DNA from: Anthracocystis setariae
Taxonomy: Eukaryota; Basidiomycota; Ustilaginomycetes; Ustilaginales; Ustilaginaceae
DNA: 64,000 bases
Direction: 5' to 3'
NCBI GenBank assembly: GCA_928724745.1
Contig: CAKMXJ010000032.1
Coordinates: forward strand, 1,116,001 to 1,180,000
Shown: one piece after another, positions 45,629 to 54,921 of the stretch
Layout of the letters: every line of letters begins with the position of its first letter
Position numbering within the stretch: the first letter of the stretch is position 1
Position numbers and translations under genes: made by a program
The notes under the pieces: model-generated
Database searches by the model: none
Seen by the model: the letters and a program-made list of their open reading frames with translations, nothing else
What the model was told of the DNA's origin: nothing

Positions 45629-48600
45629 CTACTTCAAAGTCCTCTCGGCTGCCTCGTGCGCTATCTTCTCAAGCTCGTCATACTCTCCCGTCTTACGGCA
45701 CATCTCGTAGAAGATGCCCCTCTTCTTGAGCAGTTCGGCGGGAGTGTCGTTCTCGGCAATACGCCCCTGGTCCATGACTAGAATGCGATCGTAATCGATG
45801 ATCGTCTTGAGGCGATGCGCAATTGTGATGATGGTCGTCTTGTTTCTTGGATCCACATCGAGAGGCGCACGAAGCGTTCGTTGAATCTGAGTATCGGTAT
45901 CAAAGTCCACCGACGCCGTCGCTTCGTCCATGAAGATGATCGATGTCGAACGCAGCAACGCTCTGGCCATCGAGACCAGCTGGCGTTGGCCCTGCGAGAA
46001 GTTGTTGCCCCCCTCGGAAACCCTCGTGTCAAGCGTGAACACGGTGCTGCCAGATCCATGGCCTGAAGGCATCATTGAATTTACCACCGTGGAAGAAGCC
46101 GACGATTCCGCCGCCTCTGATGAGTGGTCATGGATGGACCCGGCTCGGCTGGGCATCATACTAGGAACAGCAGTGTTGACCGGGCTGGTTTTGAGGTTGA
46201 CGCGACGCAACGCCAACAAGCATTCCTCATCGGTACGCTCGTTGAACGGATCGAGGTTCTCGCGAATGGTGCCAGTGAACAGCACTGGATCCTGCGGAAT
46301 GATGGTCAAACGACTTCGCAGGTCCTCCAGGCCGATCTTACTGATATCGATCCCGTCGATCACAATCGATCCTTTCTCGAATTCCACAAAACGGAAAAAG
46401 GCCAACGCAAGCGTACTCTTTCCCGAGCCCGTTCTACCAACCAGACCCACCTTCTCGCCAGCACCAATGTCAAAGTCCACCCCTTTCAGCACAGGATCGA
46501 GATCAGGTGCATATTTGAGCACAAGATCTCGGACTTGAATCCCACGGCTTTCGACTTTCGAAGGCCAGTCTGCAGGGGGGCGACTCTCCTCGACGATTGC
46601 CGGAGCTTCCTCTGGTAATACGAGATACTCGTACATCCTCTCGGCTGAGTTGAGGTCCATCTCGAATCCAGTCCAGCATCGACAAAGCCAGTAGGTAGCC
46701 AGCACAAAGTTTTGCGCCTGGCTGATAGCTACACCCGCCAAGCCCGCATCCATATCGCCGATGAGGGCGAGAAGCGAAGCACCAAACACAGTGAAGGCGC
46801 CCATAAGATCGAACCGAAGCAACAACCACCGATTGGCCATCCAGTACAAATTGAAGCAGCTTTGAGTAGCATCCAATCGTTGGAACAGCGTCTCGAGGAA
46901 TCGCTCCTGAGCACCAAATGCGCGCACTGTAGCGATTCCCGTGAGAACTTCGGAGAACGATTGGAAGATGGGCGATCGCGTCACAGACTCGAGGCGACGA
47001 AGATCTCGTGCTGCTACGAGATACGCTACCGATACGCGGTAGTAGGCATAGGTGATCAATAGTAGGAACGGAGCGAAGATCGGAACGGTGGCCACGATCG
47101 TCAACATCGATAAGAGCGCTCCAAATGCAAATAGCAGGCAGAAGCGAACATTGTTGAAGAGTGACCAATCCACGGTCTCGACGTCCTTGGTGAAGCGGTT
47201 CAGAATGCGACCTGTCGGTGTCGTGTCGAAGAATCGAGCCGGTGATCGCACAACGCTGTGAAGCATTCTTCGGAAGAGCTTCGAGCCAGTGCGAATACCA
47301 CCGAGGTTCGATATCAGGGCTGAGAAGATTGTCAGAGCAAAATACGCCAGCTGAATGCCTGTATAGATGGCCAAGTACGGTGCAACATTCCGATTGGGAT
47401 CCGGTAGAATCCTGCTGTCGCCACGATCGTAGGCATTTCCCCAGAAAGAAAGCCAATACTTCTCAAGCACGTCGACGGCACGTGAGGACATTGCAATCGT
47501 TATCACGAAGGCCATCATGAACCAACCAAAGGCTGAGATGTACATGACGTAGACTTCGCGTTTGACGCCACCGACGGACTTGCCTTCCGCCTGGATGAGC
47601 TTACCTCGACCGGAAGGACCTGCAGCACTCGAATCGTCCTTTTTGGTCTTTGAGGCTGCGCCAGCGGTATCCTCTGCTTGAGCCTGAGCCTGGGCTTCTA
47701 CAGCAGCATCCTTGGCATCTTCCTTCTTCAATTCATCTTGGGCGACTTGTTTGCCCTTGTCGATGTCGAGGGATGCCTTCACCTCTGCCAACACCATGGA
47801 CAAAAGACCCTCAGATCTGAGTTCGGCTGGTGTTCCGCTGGCTCGAATTCGACCTCCTTCAAGCATAACGACGTGAGCAACATGAGGCAACACCGTCTCG
47901 ACGTGATGCGTGACCAGTACGACTGTCCTGCCTCTAACCAGGTCACCACACAGGCATTCGTCGACCAGGCGTCGGGCTGTATGTGAATCCACAGCGGACA
48001 AGACATCGTCGAGGATCAGAATCGGCGAACGAGAGTACACAGCACGAGCCAGTGCGACCCTTGCTTTCTGTCCACCAGAAAGCGAGACGCCGTTCTCGCC
48101 GATTTCAGTATAGTCGCTATCGGGAAACGTCTTGAGATCGGGGCTTAGGCAGCAGCTTTCGAGCGTGTTCTGGTAGCGATCTTCGTCGAAGAGCTGACCA
48201 AAGACAATGTTGTCGCGGATACTTTTGCTCTCGAGCCAAGGAGTCTGAGAACAAAATGCGACGCCTCCACTGAGCAGTTGCAAGGGACGCTTCGGCAAAG
48301 TGATGTTTCCTTCCAGGAGCTCCATCTCGCCAAGAATTGCGGACAGGAGTGAAGACTTGCCGGAACCGGTGGGACCGCACACCAGCGTCAAGCGTCCGGG
48401 CGGCGGTCGGAAGTCTAAAGAGGTGAGCTGAAACTTCTCTGTATTCTGATGGTCCTCGTTTTCTGGGGCGGGGGTGGCTGGATCCATGTCGACGGGTTTG
48501 GAAGTGTTCTTCCTCCAGAAGATGAGCCTCGACAAGAGGGAAGGTTTAGCAATTTTGGAAGGTTTTTCGGTACACTTTGCCTCGTGCCATCGGAATGTAG

Positions 48601-51145
48601 CTCCTTCCAACTTGATAGTACGGTCAGACAAAGTCTGGCCAGCTTTCGACTTGCTTTCAGCGTGCGCTTCCGCATTGGCAATGACCCAGGCTGGGACTTC
48701 GTCTTCTTGCAGGAAAGTATCGATACGCTTCATGCATGCACTGGCCTGAAGCATGTAGTTGATGATCATCGGCAGAGTGCTCAGCGGGTTTCTGAGCATG
48801 GCGAAGAGAGTGATGGCAGTGAAGCTAGTGGCAATGTCAAGCTTCTTGCCCTCGACCATCGTGTACCAAGCGAAGGCACAGAGGGTAAAGCTCATTGGAA
48901 CGAGCATGAAGGTGCAGAACATGGCAGCGTTGATCCATATACCTCGACGGAGCCGCCGGAGCTCGACTGTACGAGCCTTCAAGACCCGTTCCGACCAGCC
49001 CCGCTCCCAGGCAAAAAACTTGATGAAACGGATCGAGGAGATGAGTTCGTTGAGAACGGTGAGGCGCTCATCCTTTGCTTTGAGATATACCGTGTTGTTG
49101 GCATACGCCATCTTGGTCGCCACCTGTTGCAGTGGCATGATGAGGAGGGCAGGAACAACACCCACAAAGGCGGACCATCCGAGCAGCTGGTACAGGAAGG
49201 TTGTGGCGAGCGCCAACTCTAGAGGCGCAGCATAGCCTTGATACAGGACCGTAGTGCAGGCAGAGACCGTGCTGGAATCACTGGACATGAGACTGACGAC
49301 TTTGCCCACACTTGCCGCACCGTTCGCATCTTGCTCCGGTTTGGCTTTATCTTTAGCAACTTGATCGGGTCCTCTCGTCGCGGGCTTGCCAGATTTGGCG
49401 TCGTCCGCTTTGCCGTTCTGGTCCGAAGTTGCGGGAGCCTCGCCAGAGGACTTGGAGCTGGTTGTCGCTCCCGAGAAATCTTTTCGACGAAGAGCTTTAT
49501 CGTAGATGACGAGGTTGAGTTCAGATCGGATGCGGACGCCAGCGCGGCGACTGTAGTAGAGATGCTGGAGATCCAGCTGCGTCTTGAGCGCGGCAGTGAG
49601 GAAAGCAAAGATTGCATAAAGAAAGGCGCGCTTTTTTGCAGTAGAAGCCTCGTCCGATGAAGAGCTGATGAGGTTAAAAAATGGCGCCAAGCAAGAGGTG
49701 TCTCGTTGCAGATACGTATGACTGTTCGACGCAAAGATCGAGTCCGGAGAAGAGTCTACAAACACGTGGGCGAGGGACTGGGAGTCAAAGGAGCGCTTCT
49801 GCTCGCCTGACGTCTGAAGGGCTTGAAGGATCTGCCTGAGAAAGAAGGGACTGGCATAAGCCATGGTGTACGAAACGAGGGTGAGGATAAAGTCAAGCGC
49901 CAGATCGCGAGAGTTTGCCCAGAAGATCTGGCTCAGGAGGCTTGGCTTGTTCTTCTGGGCTTCGGCCTTAGCTCTGGACTTGTCGCTGGGAGAGGCATTG
50001 ATGTCGGCGCTGATAGCTTCGGCCTTGGAATTCAGTTGGTGATATTTTTCGGAATCGACTTGCTGAAGGCGACGCATGTTGGTGAGCAAGACCTTCGACT
50101 TGCAATGTTTGCTAAGCTGGGAAACGTCGGTCTGTTCCAATGGGCGACTGAGCGCCAGATTTAGAAGGGGATTGATCCAGGAGAAGCTGATCCATTCCCA
50201 AAGCGTGCAGTAGTCCTCAAGCGGAGGCGGGCATCCGTGGCAATCGTACTGGGGATTGCGATCGTAGACTTGGAGGGGCAGCGTGGTGATCAAACCCATG
50301 CCGACGGAGACAAGCACGAGCGAGACGAGGCCGAAGATTGGAATGGCTAGCTGACTTTGGTAGGGGGGAGAGAAGGGCGGATGCCCTGCCTCGAACAAGG
50401 AATGATAGCCTGCTACGGAGGAGCCTGCTAGCTGAGCCGCATAGAAGACGAGAATAGCGTATGGCGGCGTCGGAGACGGGAACAAGGAAGTCGACAAAGC
50501 AGCGTAGGCCCAGCCGATGACTTGCAAAGTCGCTGCGAGCTGTAAACCCTTGGCGCCTCGGAAATCAGCCTCTTGACCGATACGCTGAGCCAGGCGCTCG
50601 TTGAAAGTCGCAATCATGAGCGCAGCAAACCAGACCAGCAGGTGCAAGATGTTGATGAGAGAGAGCCCAGCTCTCACGCGGAGTGGCTGTTGTGCTGGCT
50701 GGTCTGCGCAGACCTCATTGATTGTCGATCGGGGCCCAAGAAGAGGCGAAGTCTCGGTATCGCCCGCGTCGGCTTGATTGCGAGCAGGTACGGTGGAGTT
50801 TGCATCGTTCAATCCAACCTTTGTCGTCGAACCGTAGCCCGCGCCTTTGCCATTGGCGACAGAAGCTGCTTGACCTATGGCGGTTGCGACTTGTTCGTCG
50901 TGCTCCCGTGCCTCGGCCTCTTGGCGATCGTACTCGTGAACATCCTCGGGAGTAACAAAGGACTTGAATACACGAGCTAGTAACGTTGAAGAGGGATTTG
51001 AAGATTTTGGCCAGAAATGCAAGATCAGTGCTACGGCAACAACTGCGGCAGGCAAGTAGGCATCGAAGACGAGCGCAAGACCCTTGTACGGGGAGCTCGA
51101 AGGAGTCATGATCTGCTCATCGAGCAGAAGATGGTGGGACGTCAT
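45629..51145 (-). CDS. ABCC/MRP-type ABC transporter
   Basis: This is a 1,838-residue full transporter; an in-frame ATG at 51109 is an alternative start. The N-terminal extension has several hydrophobic segments (TMD0-like) before the first transmembrane domain. NBD1 has Walker A CGPTGSGKSS (near residue 924), signature LSGGQKARVALARA (near 1020) and Walker B LILDDVLSAVDSHT. NBD2 has Walker A VGRTGSGKST (near 1571), signature FSQGQRQLVSMARALLR (near 1718) and Walker B IIFMDEATASVD. In NBD1 Asp replaces the catalytic Glu, whereas NBD2 keeps Glu. This asymmetry, and a low-complexity Ser insert with two SMMPS repeats just before the NBD2 signature, fit the ABCC family. Yeast relatives (Ybt1, Vmr1, Bpt1) are vacuolar; substrate and location here are unknown. 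Confidence 0.92.
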   Translation of the reverse strand: MTSHHLLLDEQIMTPSSSPYKGLALVFDAYLPAAVVAVALILHFWPKSSNPSSTLLARVFKSFVTPEDVHEYDRQEAEAREHDEQVATAIGQAASVANGKGAGYGSTTKVGLNDANSTVPARNQADAGDTETSPLLGPRSTINEVCADQPAQQPLRVRAGLSLINILHLLVWFAALMIATFNERLAQRIGQEADFRGAKGLQLAATLQVIGWAYAALSTSLFPSPTPPYAILVFYAAQLAGSSVAGYHSLFEAGHPPFSPPYQSQLAIPIFGLVSLVLVSVGMGLITTLPLQVYDRNPQYDCHGCPPPLEDYCTLWEWISFSWINPLLNLALSRPLEQTDVSQLSKHCKSKVLLTNMRRLQQVDSEKYHQLNSKAEAISADINASPSDKSRAKAEAQKNKPSLLSQIFWANSRDLALDFILTLVSYTMAYASPFFLRQILQALQTSGEQKRSFDSQSLAHVFVDSSPDSIFASNSHTYLQRDTSCLAPFFNLISSSSDEASTAKKRAFLYAIFAFLTAALKTQLDLQHLYYSRRAGVRIRSELNLVIYDKALRRKDFSGATTSSKSSGEAPATSDQNGKADDAKSGKPATRGPDQVAKDKAKPEQDANGAASVGKVVSLMSSDSSTVSACTTVLYQGYAAPLELALATTFLYQLLGWSAFVGVVPALLIMPLQQVATKMAYANNTVYLKAKDERLTVLNELISSIRFIKFFAWERGWSERVLKARTVELRRLRRGIWINAAMFCTFMLVPMSFTLCAFAWYTMVEGKKLDIATSFTAITLFAMLRNPLSTLPMIINYMLQASACMKRIDTFLQEDEVPAWVIANAEAHAESKSKAGQTLSDRTIKLEGATFRWHEAKCTEKPSKIAKPSLLSRLIFWRKNTSKPVDMDPATPAPENEDHQNTEKFQLTSLDFRPPPGRLTLVCGPTGSGKSSLLSAILGEMELLEGNITLPKRPLQLLSGGVAFCSQTPWLESKSIRDNIVFGQLFDEDRYQNTLESCCLSPDLKTFPDSDYTEIGENGVSLSGGQKARVALARAVYSRSPILILDDVLSAVDSHTARRLVDECLCGDLVRGRTVVLVTHHVETVLPHVAHVVMLEGGRIRASGTPAELRSEGLLSMVLAEVKASLDIDKGKQVAQDELKKEDAKDAAVEAQAQAQAEDTAGAASKTKKDDSSAAGPSGRGKLIQAEGKSVGGVKREVYVMYISAFGWFMMAFVITIAMSSRAVDVLEKYWLSFWGNAYDRGDSRILPDPNRNVAPYLAIYTGIQLAYFALTIFSALISNLGGIRTGSKLFRRMLHSVVRSPARFFDTTPTGRILNRFTKDVETVDWSLFNNVRFCLLFAFGALLSMLTIVATVPIFAPFLLLITYAYYRVSVAYLVAARDLRRLESVTRSPIFQSFSEVLTGIATVRAFGAQERFLETLFQRLDATQSCFNLYWMANRWLLLRFDLMGAFTVFGASLLALIGDMDAGLAGVAISQAQNFVLATYWLCRCWTGFEMDLNSAERMYEYLVLPEEAPAIVEESRPPADWPSKVESRGIQVRDLVLKYAPDLDPVLKGVDFDIGAGEKVGLVGRTGSGKSTLALAFFRFVEFEKGSIVIDGIDISKIGLEDLRSRLTIIPQDPVLFTGTIRENLDPFNERTDEECLLALRRVNLKTSPVNTAVPSMMPSRAGSIHDHSSEAAESSASSTVVNSMMPSGHGSGSTVFTLDTRVSEGGNNFSQGQRQLVSMARALLRSTSIIFMDEATASVDFDTDTQIQRTLRAPLDVDPRNKTTIITIAHRLKTIIDYDRILVMDQGRIAENDTPAELLKKRGIFYEMCRKTGEYDELEKIAHEAAERTLK

Positions 51146-52595
51146 ACGAGACGAACGTGCCGCTCAAGGTGTAGCTGATGGCGAAATGGGATGCCCCACA
51201 GAAGAGGTTATAGCTCGGGGGAGAACTTCACAGGATTTTGCCGCGGTACCAAGGAGGGGAATGATGGAAAGTTTTGGCGGTCTTGCGGATATAAATCTCG
51301 CCGGAGGGCTTCTTGGCCTGCGTACTGTAGTTTATCTGATCATCCAGTTGATAGCACAAAGGATCGATCGTTCATTCAAGGTGCGAGGTAGCTGCAGGCA
51401 GACCTTGCTTCTGGCGGTGACTTGGAAGAGATAGTTGAAGGGCATCGGCTATGAAGGTCCCAGGTGAGCGACTGAGCCTCGGCAAAGTGGTACAGTATGG
51501 AGCATGCCGCGAGGAGCTTGGACCCTGCGCAAATCCGCAAATTGCGATCCTCTTTCGATTCCAACGCGCTAAATACTTATGAATTCACAATAGCGTCCAC
51601 CTTTGCCGACATGTCGCTATCTGCAGGCGCTACTTGGAGGTGTGGATTGCTCTGGTCAGCGGCTCTTCTTCCCGATATCTCAAGATGAGTCCAAAATGAT
51701 CGTGAATGTCAAGTTGGCTTCTGTTGATGGTCACACGTATGACCCTCGAGCTTGGATCGGTTTCTCAGTAGTTCGCATCACTTGAGAGATAGCTACCATA
51801 TTCTGAATGCGTCGTCAAGGCAATGCTGAGCAGGCAGTGCTGCGATCTCTAGGCTAGGTTCGAAGCTCAGATTCCCACAGCTATCAAAGGTTCCGGCGGA
51901 AACAGCGGATGGAACTGCGGCTCGCTAGACCCGACCTCTGGGTCTCGTTTCCTATGCTTACAGCGGCGCATAGGTATCAGGGCTGTGCGTGGTGCCTCAG
52001 ATGAATCTCAGCCGAGTCAAGCTGTGCTGTAGACAGGCTTGTTTTGTGGTCCCGAAGTCTGGAGGAGACCCCCGACCATTACCGGCGAATTTGCTACCAT
52101 CTCACTGGTTTTTCCAGTCGCCGCGCCATTCCTACCCCGCAAAATCTGTGCTGTACAGTAGAAGGCAGCAGCACTGTGCTATGAGCAGCTCCATGATGGA
52201 TCATCCACGATATGTGGTCGAAGGCCCATGCGAAACACACGGTCGAATCATAGATATCAAGCGAGAAGTTGCTACTACGCTTGGCCGGACACACCGCATT
52301 GAAGGTTGATTCGGGCCACGCTCTTCCGAATCATGCAACTGTGCAAGACGCTCAAAATACGACAAAAATGCACCGCCGTGGGCGGCAGCTGTCTCTGGAT
52401 CGTCCGTTGACTCTGGTCGAAAGCATGATCCTGACATCTTGTTCGCGTCTTACCGATACACTGAGATACCACAGGTGGGGTCCTCAATGATGATCAGAAG
52501 GCCATCCTGTCCACCATGAACCTGAGTCGGCGACAACGCCGGCAACCCTTGCACTTAGCAGCTTGGTGCTGCACGGCACATGACACCTACTTGAC
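51146..52595. other. Intergenic region between ABC transporter and fts1
   Basis: It holds about 1.45 kb without a supported gene. It contains the ABC transporter promoter and the fts1 3' UTR. GTACTGTAG (51322), TACAGTAT (about 51492) and CTGTACAGTA (52151) are further copies of the recurring word. Small open frames at 51497-51688 and 51989-52309 have no coding character that I trust. Confidence 0.5.
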
Positions 52596-53522
52596 CTACT
52601 GCTCCGTAGATGATCGAGGCGACACAGCTTCCGACCCCTCGTCGCCAAAGATGTCTCGCCTTAATGCAGCCATTTCGTAATCTTCGAGCTTCCTAAAGAG
52701 AACACCGTTTGCTTCCTCGGCGCGGATCGGTCTACTCCCGAGTTTGCCCGAAGCCAAGTTCGTGTCGAAGGGTGCGGTCGGATTGGCCAAGTTGAGCCCG
52801 ATGCTTGGATTTGGGAAGCCACTTCCGCCGCTCACATCATAGAGACTTGAGGGAGCTGTAGAGAGCGCTACTGATTGGAGTGCGAGTTTGTTGAACAGTA
52901 TGCGGTGCGTGCGGAACATTCTGGCGAGGCAAAGAGACGCTTGCAAACCAATGTTAGCGAACGTTTACGGCCATCCTGAGCGATGAAGCGGGCGGGTAGA
53001 CTCACCTATATACTTCCGGATTTGCGACGATGCCTTCCCTGAGTGCTTCGAGCGTTTCTGTTTGGAAAGCACTCTTTACAAACTCCAGAATGTGACTGAC
53101 AAAGTCTTGCCGCGGCCTCCATGCTTTTGGAAATCTCGAGCTGAGCAGCAGCCGACCCGTATCTGGATCGACAAGAGGATGCAGCAGCGTTGGTGGGAAA
53201 AAGACTTGGGGCGTAGCTGTGGGGTATGCCGGTGGAAACACAATATCGAATCGGAAGATGCCGCCGCTGAAGGGTCCGTTGCGCACAAAGATCACCGCAT
53301 GCCATACTGAACAGGGTCGAGCGCCATAAGACAATTTGTGAGAGATCCAGTTTTACATTGAGGCTGGCTTCGAGTGAAGGTGTGAGACTTACAATGTGTA
53401 TCGTCATCGTCCAGCTGTACGTAGACACCTGATGGGCAATTGGACGGCAGGCAGAGTTGCGCGTATTGAAAAGAGATGTCACGCTGTGCAAATTCGAGCT
53501 GCAGCTGTTGACTTGTTGGCAT
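52596..53522 (-). CDS. fts1: Fts1: inactive E2-variant (AKTIP/FTS family), three exons
   Basis: Exons on the minus strand are 53522-53393, 53306-53006 and 52920-52596, giving 251 residues. Intron 1 (86 nt) has donor GTAAGT and acceptor CAG; intron 2 (85 nt) has donor GTGAGT, a CTAAC branch-like site and acceptor CAG. Splicing yields THLWHAVIFVRNGPFSGG and PEVYRMFRTHRIL, both smooth. The UBC fold is clear: GIFRFDIVFPPAYPTATPQV, LHPLVDPDTGRLLL, and a final helix. The expected catalytic Cys after HP is absent (Leu at that region), so it is a ubiquitin E2 variant. In Ustilago maydis an FTS protein works with Hook and an FHIP protein to link dynein and kinesin-3 to early endosomes. The gene is divergent from ctk3. 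Confidence 0.85.
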
Positions 53523-53893
53523 CTTGAGATGGGCTCAGGCTTCAGGCTATACAGATGTCGTATGCGATAGACAAGTGTTGAAACAGCGCAATTGCACAAG
53601 TAGCGTCCAAGACTCGATCTTCGGGACCCTCCGAAAGGTGTGTGTTGCGAACGAAATCGCGTTGATGAGAGTGTTGGTCTCGGAGGGCATCCGTGCTTGG
53701 CGAAGCGCACACATGCACGCTGCCCACCTCACACCTAGACAACGCGCACTCCACATCTCCGACTTCCGCAAAAACAAGGCAGATTCACTCCTTCCTCTTC
53801 CAATTTCTCGCTTCTACTTTGCAACCGCAACACCTCTCATTCCACTTGTCTCCTACGCCAACCCATCTCTGGCCCAGCTAGCTCTCAGTCAAG
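53523..53893. other. Divergent promoter region, fts1 and ctk3
   Basis: There are 371 bp between two start codons. I see no distinctive motif; the part before the ctk3 ATG is C/T-rich. Confidence 0.5.
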
Positions 53894-54799
53894 ATGGACC
53901 CGTTTCAAGTACGATTACAGTTCGTCAGCTCTCTTCAAAGAGTCAACGCCTCGCTGCCTTCGATCCAAAAGGCGCTCTCCTCTATCATCGATCATGGCCC
54001 TACCATGCACGCCGAACTATGGGAATGCATCATTGACGAATGCAAATCCGGCTCCATCAACCGTCGTATCAACCTCCTCTTCCTCATCGACAGCATCTTC
54101 ACCGACGATACCCTCTCCCCCTCCATCCGTGCACTGTTCAAGCGGTACCTGGAGCGAGATCTGTATACCCTATTCGACCTGGCAGTACCTGAGCGCCGAT
54201 GGGATGCGTTGCTCAACGTATCAGCTGCCGAAAAGATCGTCTCAGCGTGGAAATTGCGCTTTGTTCTGGACAGGACCATCCTCGAAGATCTGGAGACCAT
54301 GTTGGAGGCAAGAAAGGCGGCGTTGTATGCGCTTTCACCCGAGAGGAGGAACCTCACATTGTTGGCACCCGCCGATATGCAGAGGAGGATCGAAGAGGAT
54401 CGAGAACGACACAAACGTCTTCGAGAACGATCGTGGATCTTACCACCCACCGCATTCTCCCACCAATCTCTATTTGGAACACGTCCAGAGCAGCTCGATC
54501 CATCCTACCTGACGAGAACCCAGCCTGCCTCGCCGCGCGCACAGCAACAGGATGCAGATGGAGATAGGATCTGGACCACCCAGGACTTGGACTTTAGTCA
54601 GATGTGGGAAGAGACCAGTGACTTTAACGACGACGATATCGATGACATTCTCGAAGATCAAAAGCTCAGCTGGGTCAATCCACCTTCATCACCACCACTG
54701 CCAAAATCTGCCGTTGTTGCCGCACCACCATCGAAACCGACACCAGCGTTTCAACCTCCAAGAGAACCCGCTTCCATGCGACTTCAGCGCCACTCTTGA
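53894..54799 (+). CDS. ctk3: CTDK-I complex gamma subunit Ctk3
   Basis: This is a 301-residue protein starting MDPFQVRLQFVSSLQRVNAS, the conserved start of Ctk3. The N-terminal CID-like helical domain (to about residue 140) contains SIQKALSSIIDHGPTMHAEL, LWECIIDECKSGSINRRINL and LFLIDSIFTDD. A charged helix follows (LEDLETMLEARKAALYAL), then the C-terminal ~110 residues are disordered with Pro-rich ends. Ctk3 is a non-catalytic subunit of the kinase complex CTDK-I (Ctk1/Ctk2/Ctk3), which phosphorylates Ser2 of the RNA polymerase II CTD in elongation. The stop is followed by CCT and an 8-base C-tract. It converges with vps34 (122 bp between stops). Confidence 0.88.
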   Translation: MDPFQVRLQFVSSLQRVNASLPSIQKALSSIIDHGPTMHAELWECIIDECKSGSINRRINLLFLIDSIFTDDTLSPSIRALFKRYLERDLYTLFDLAVPERRWDALLNVSAAEKIVSAWKLRFVLDRTILEDLETMLEARKAALYALSPERRNLTLLAPADMQRRIEEDRERHKRLRERSWILPPTAFSHQSLFGTRPEQLDPSYLTRTQPASPRAQQQDADGDRIWTTQDLDFSQMWEETSDFNDDDIDDILEDQKLSWVNPPSSPPLPKSAVVAAPPSKPTPAFQPPREPASMRLQRHS

Positions 54800-54921
54800 C
54801 CTCCCCCCCCAACACCAGCAGACATACACATCATCGCATCTCATCACACTGTATTTGTACGCAACACATTCAGCCACTACTTGCATTTGCCCATCCATCT
54901 CTCTTTCCCGATGAGATGCTG

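Noticed and set aside
51989..52309. Small open frame in the gap between the ABC transporter and fts1
   Set aside because: Its composition is random-like and it has no homology pattern, consistent start context or neighbour logic.
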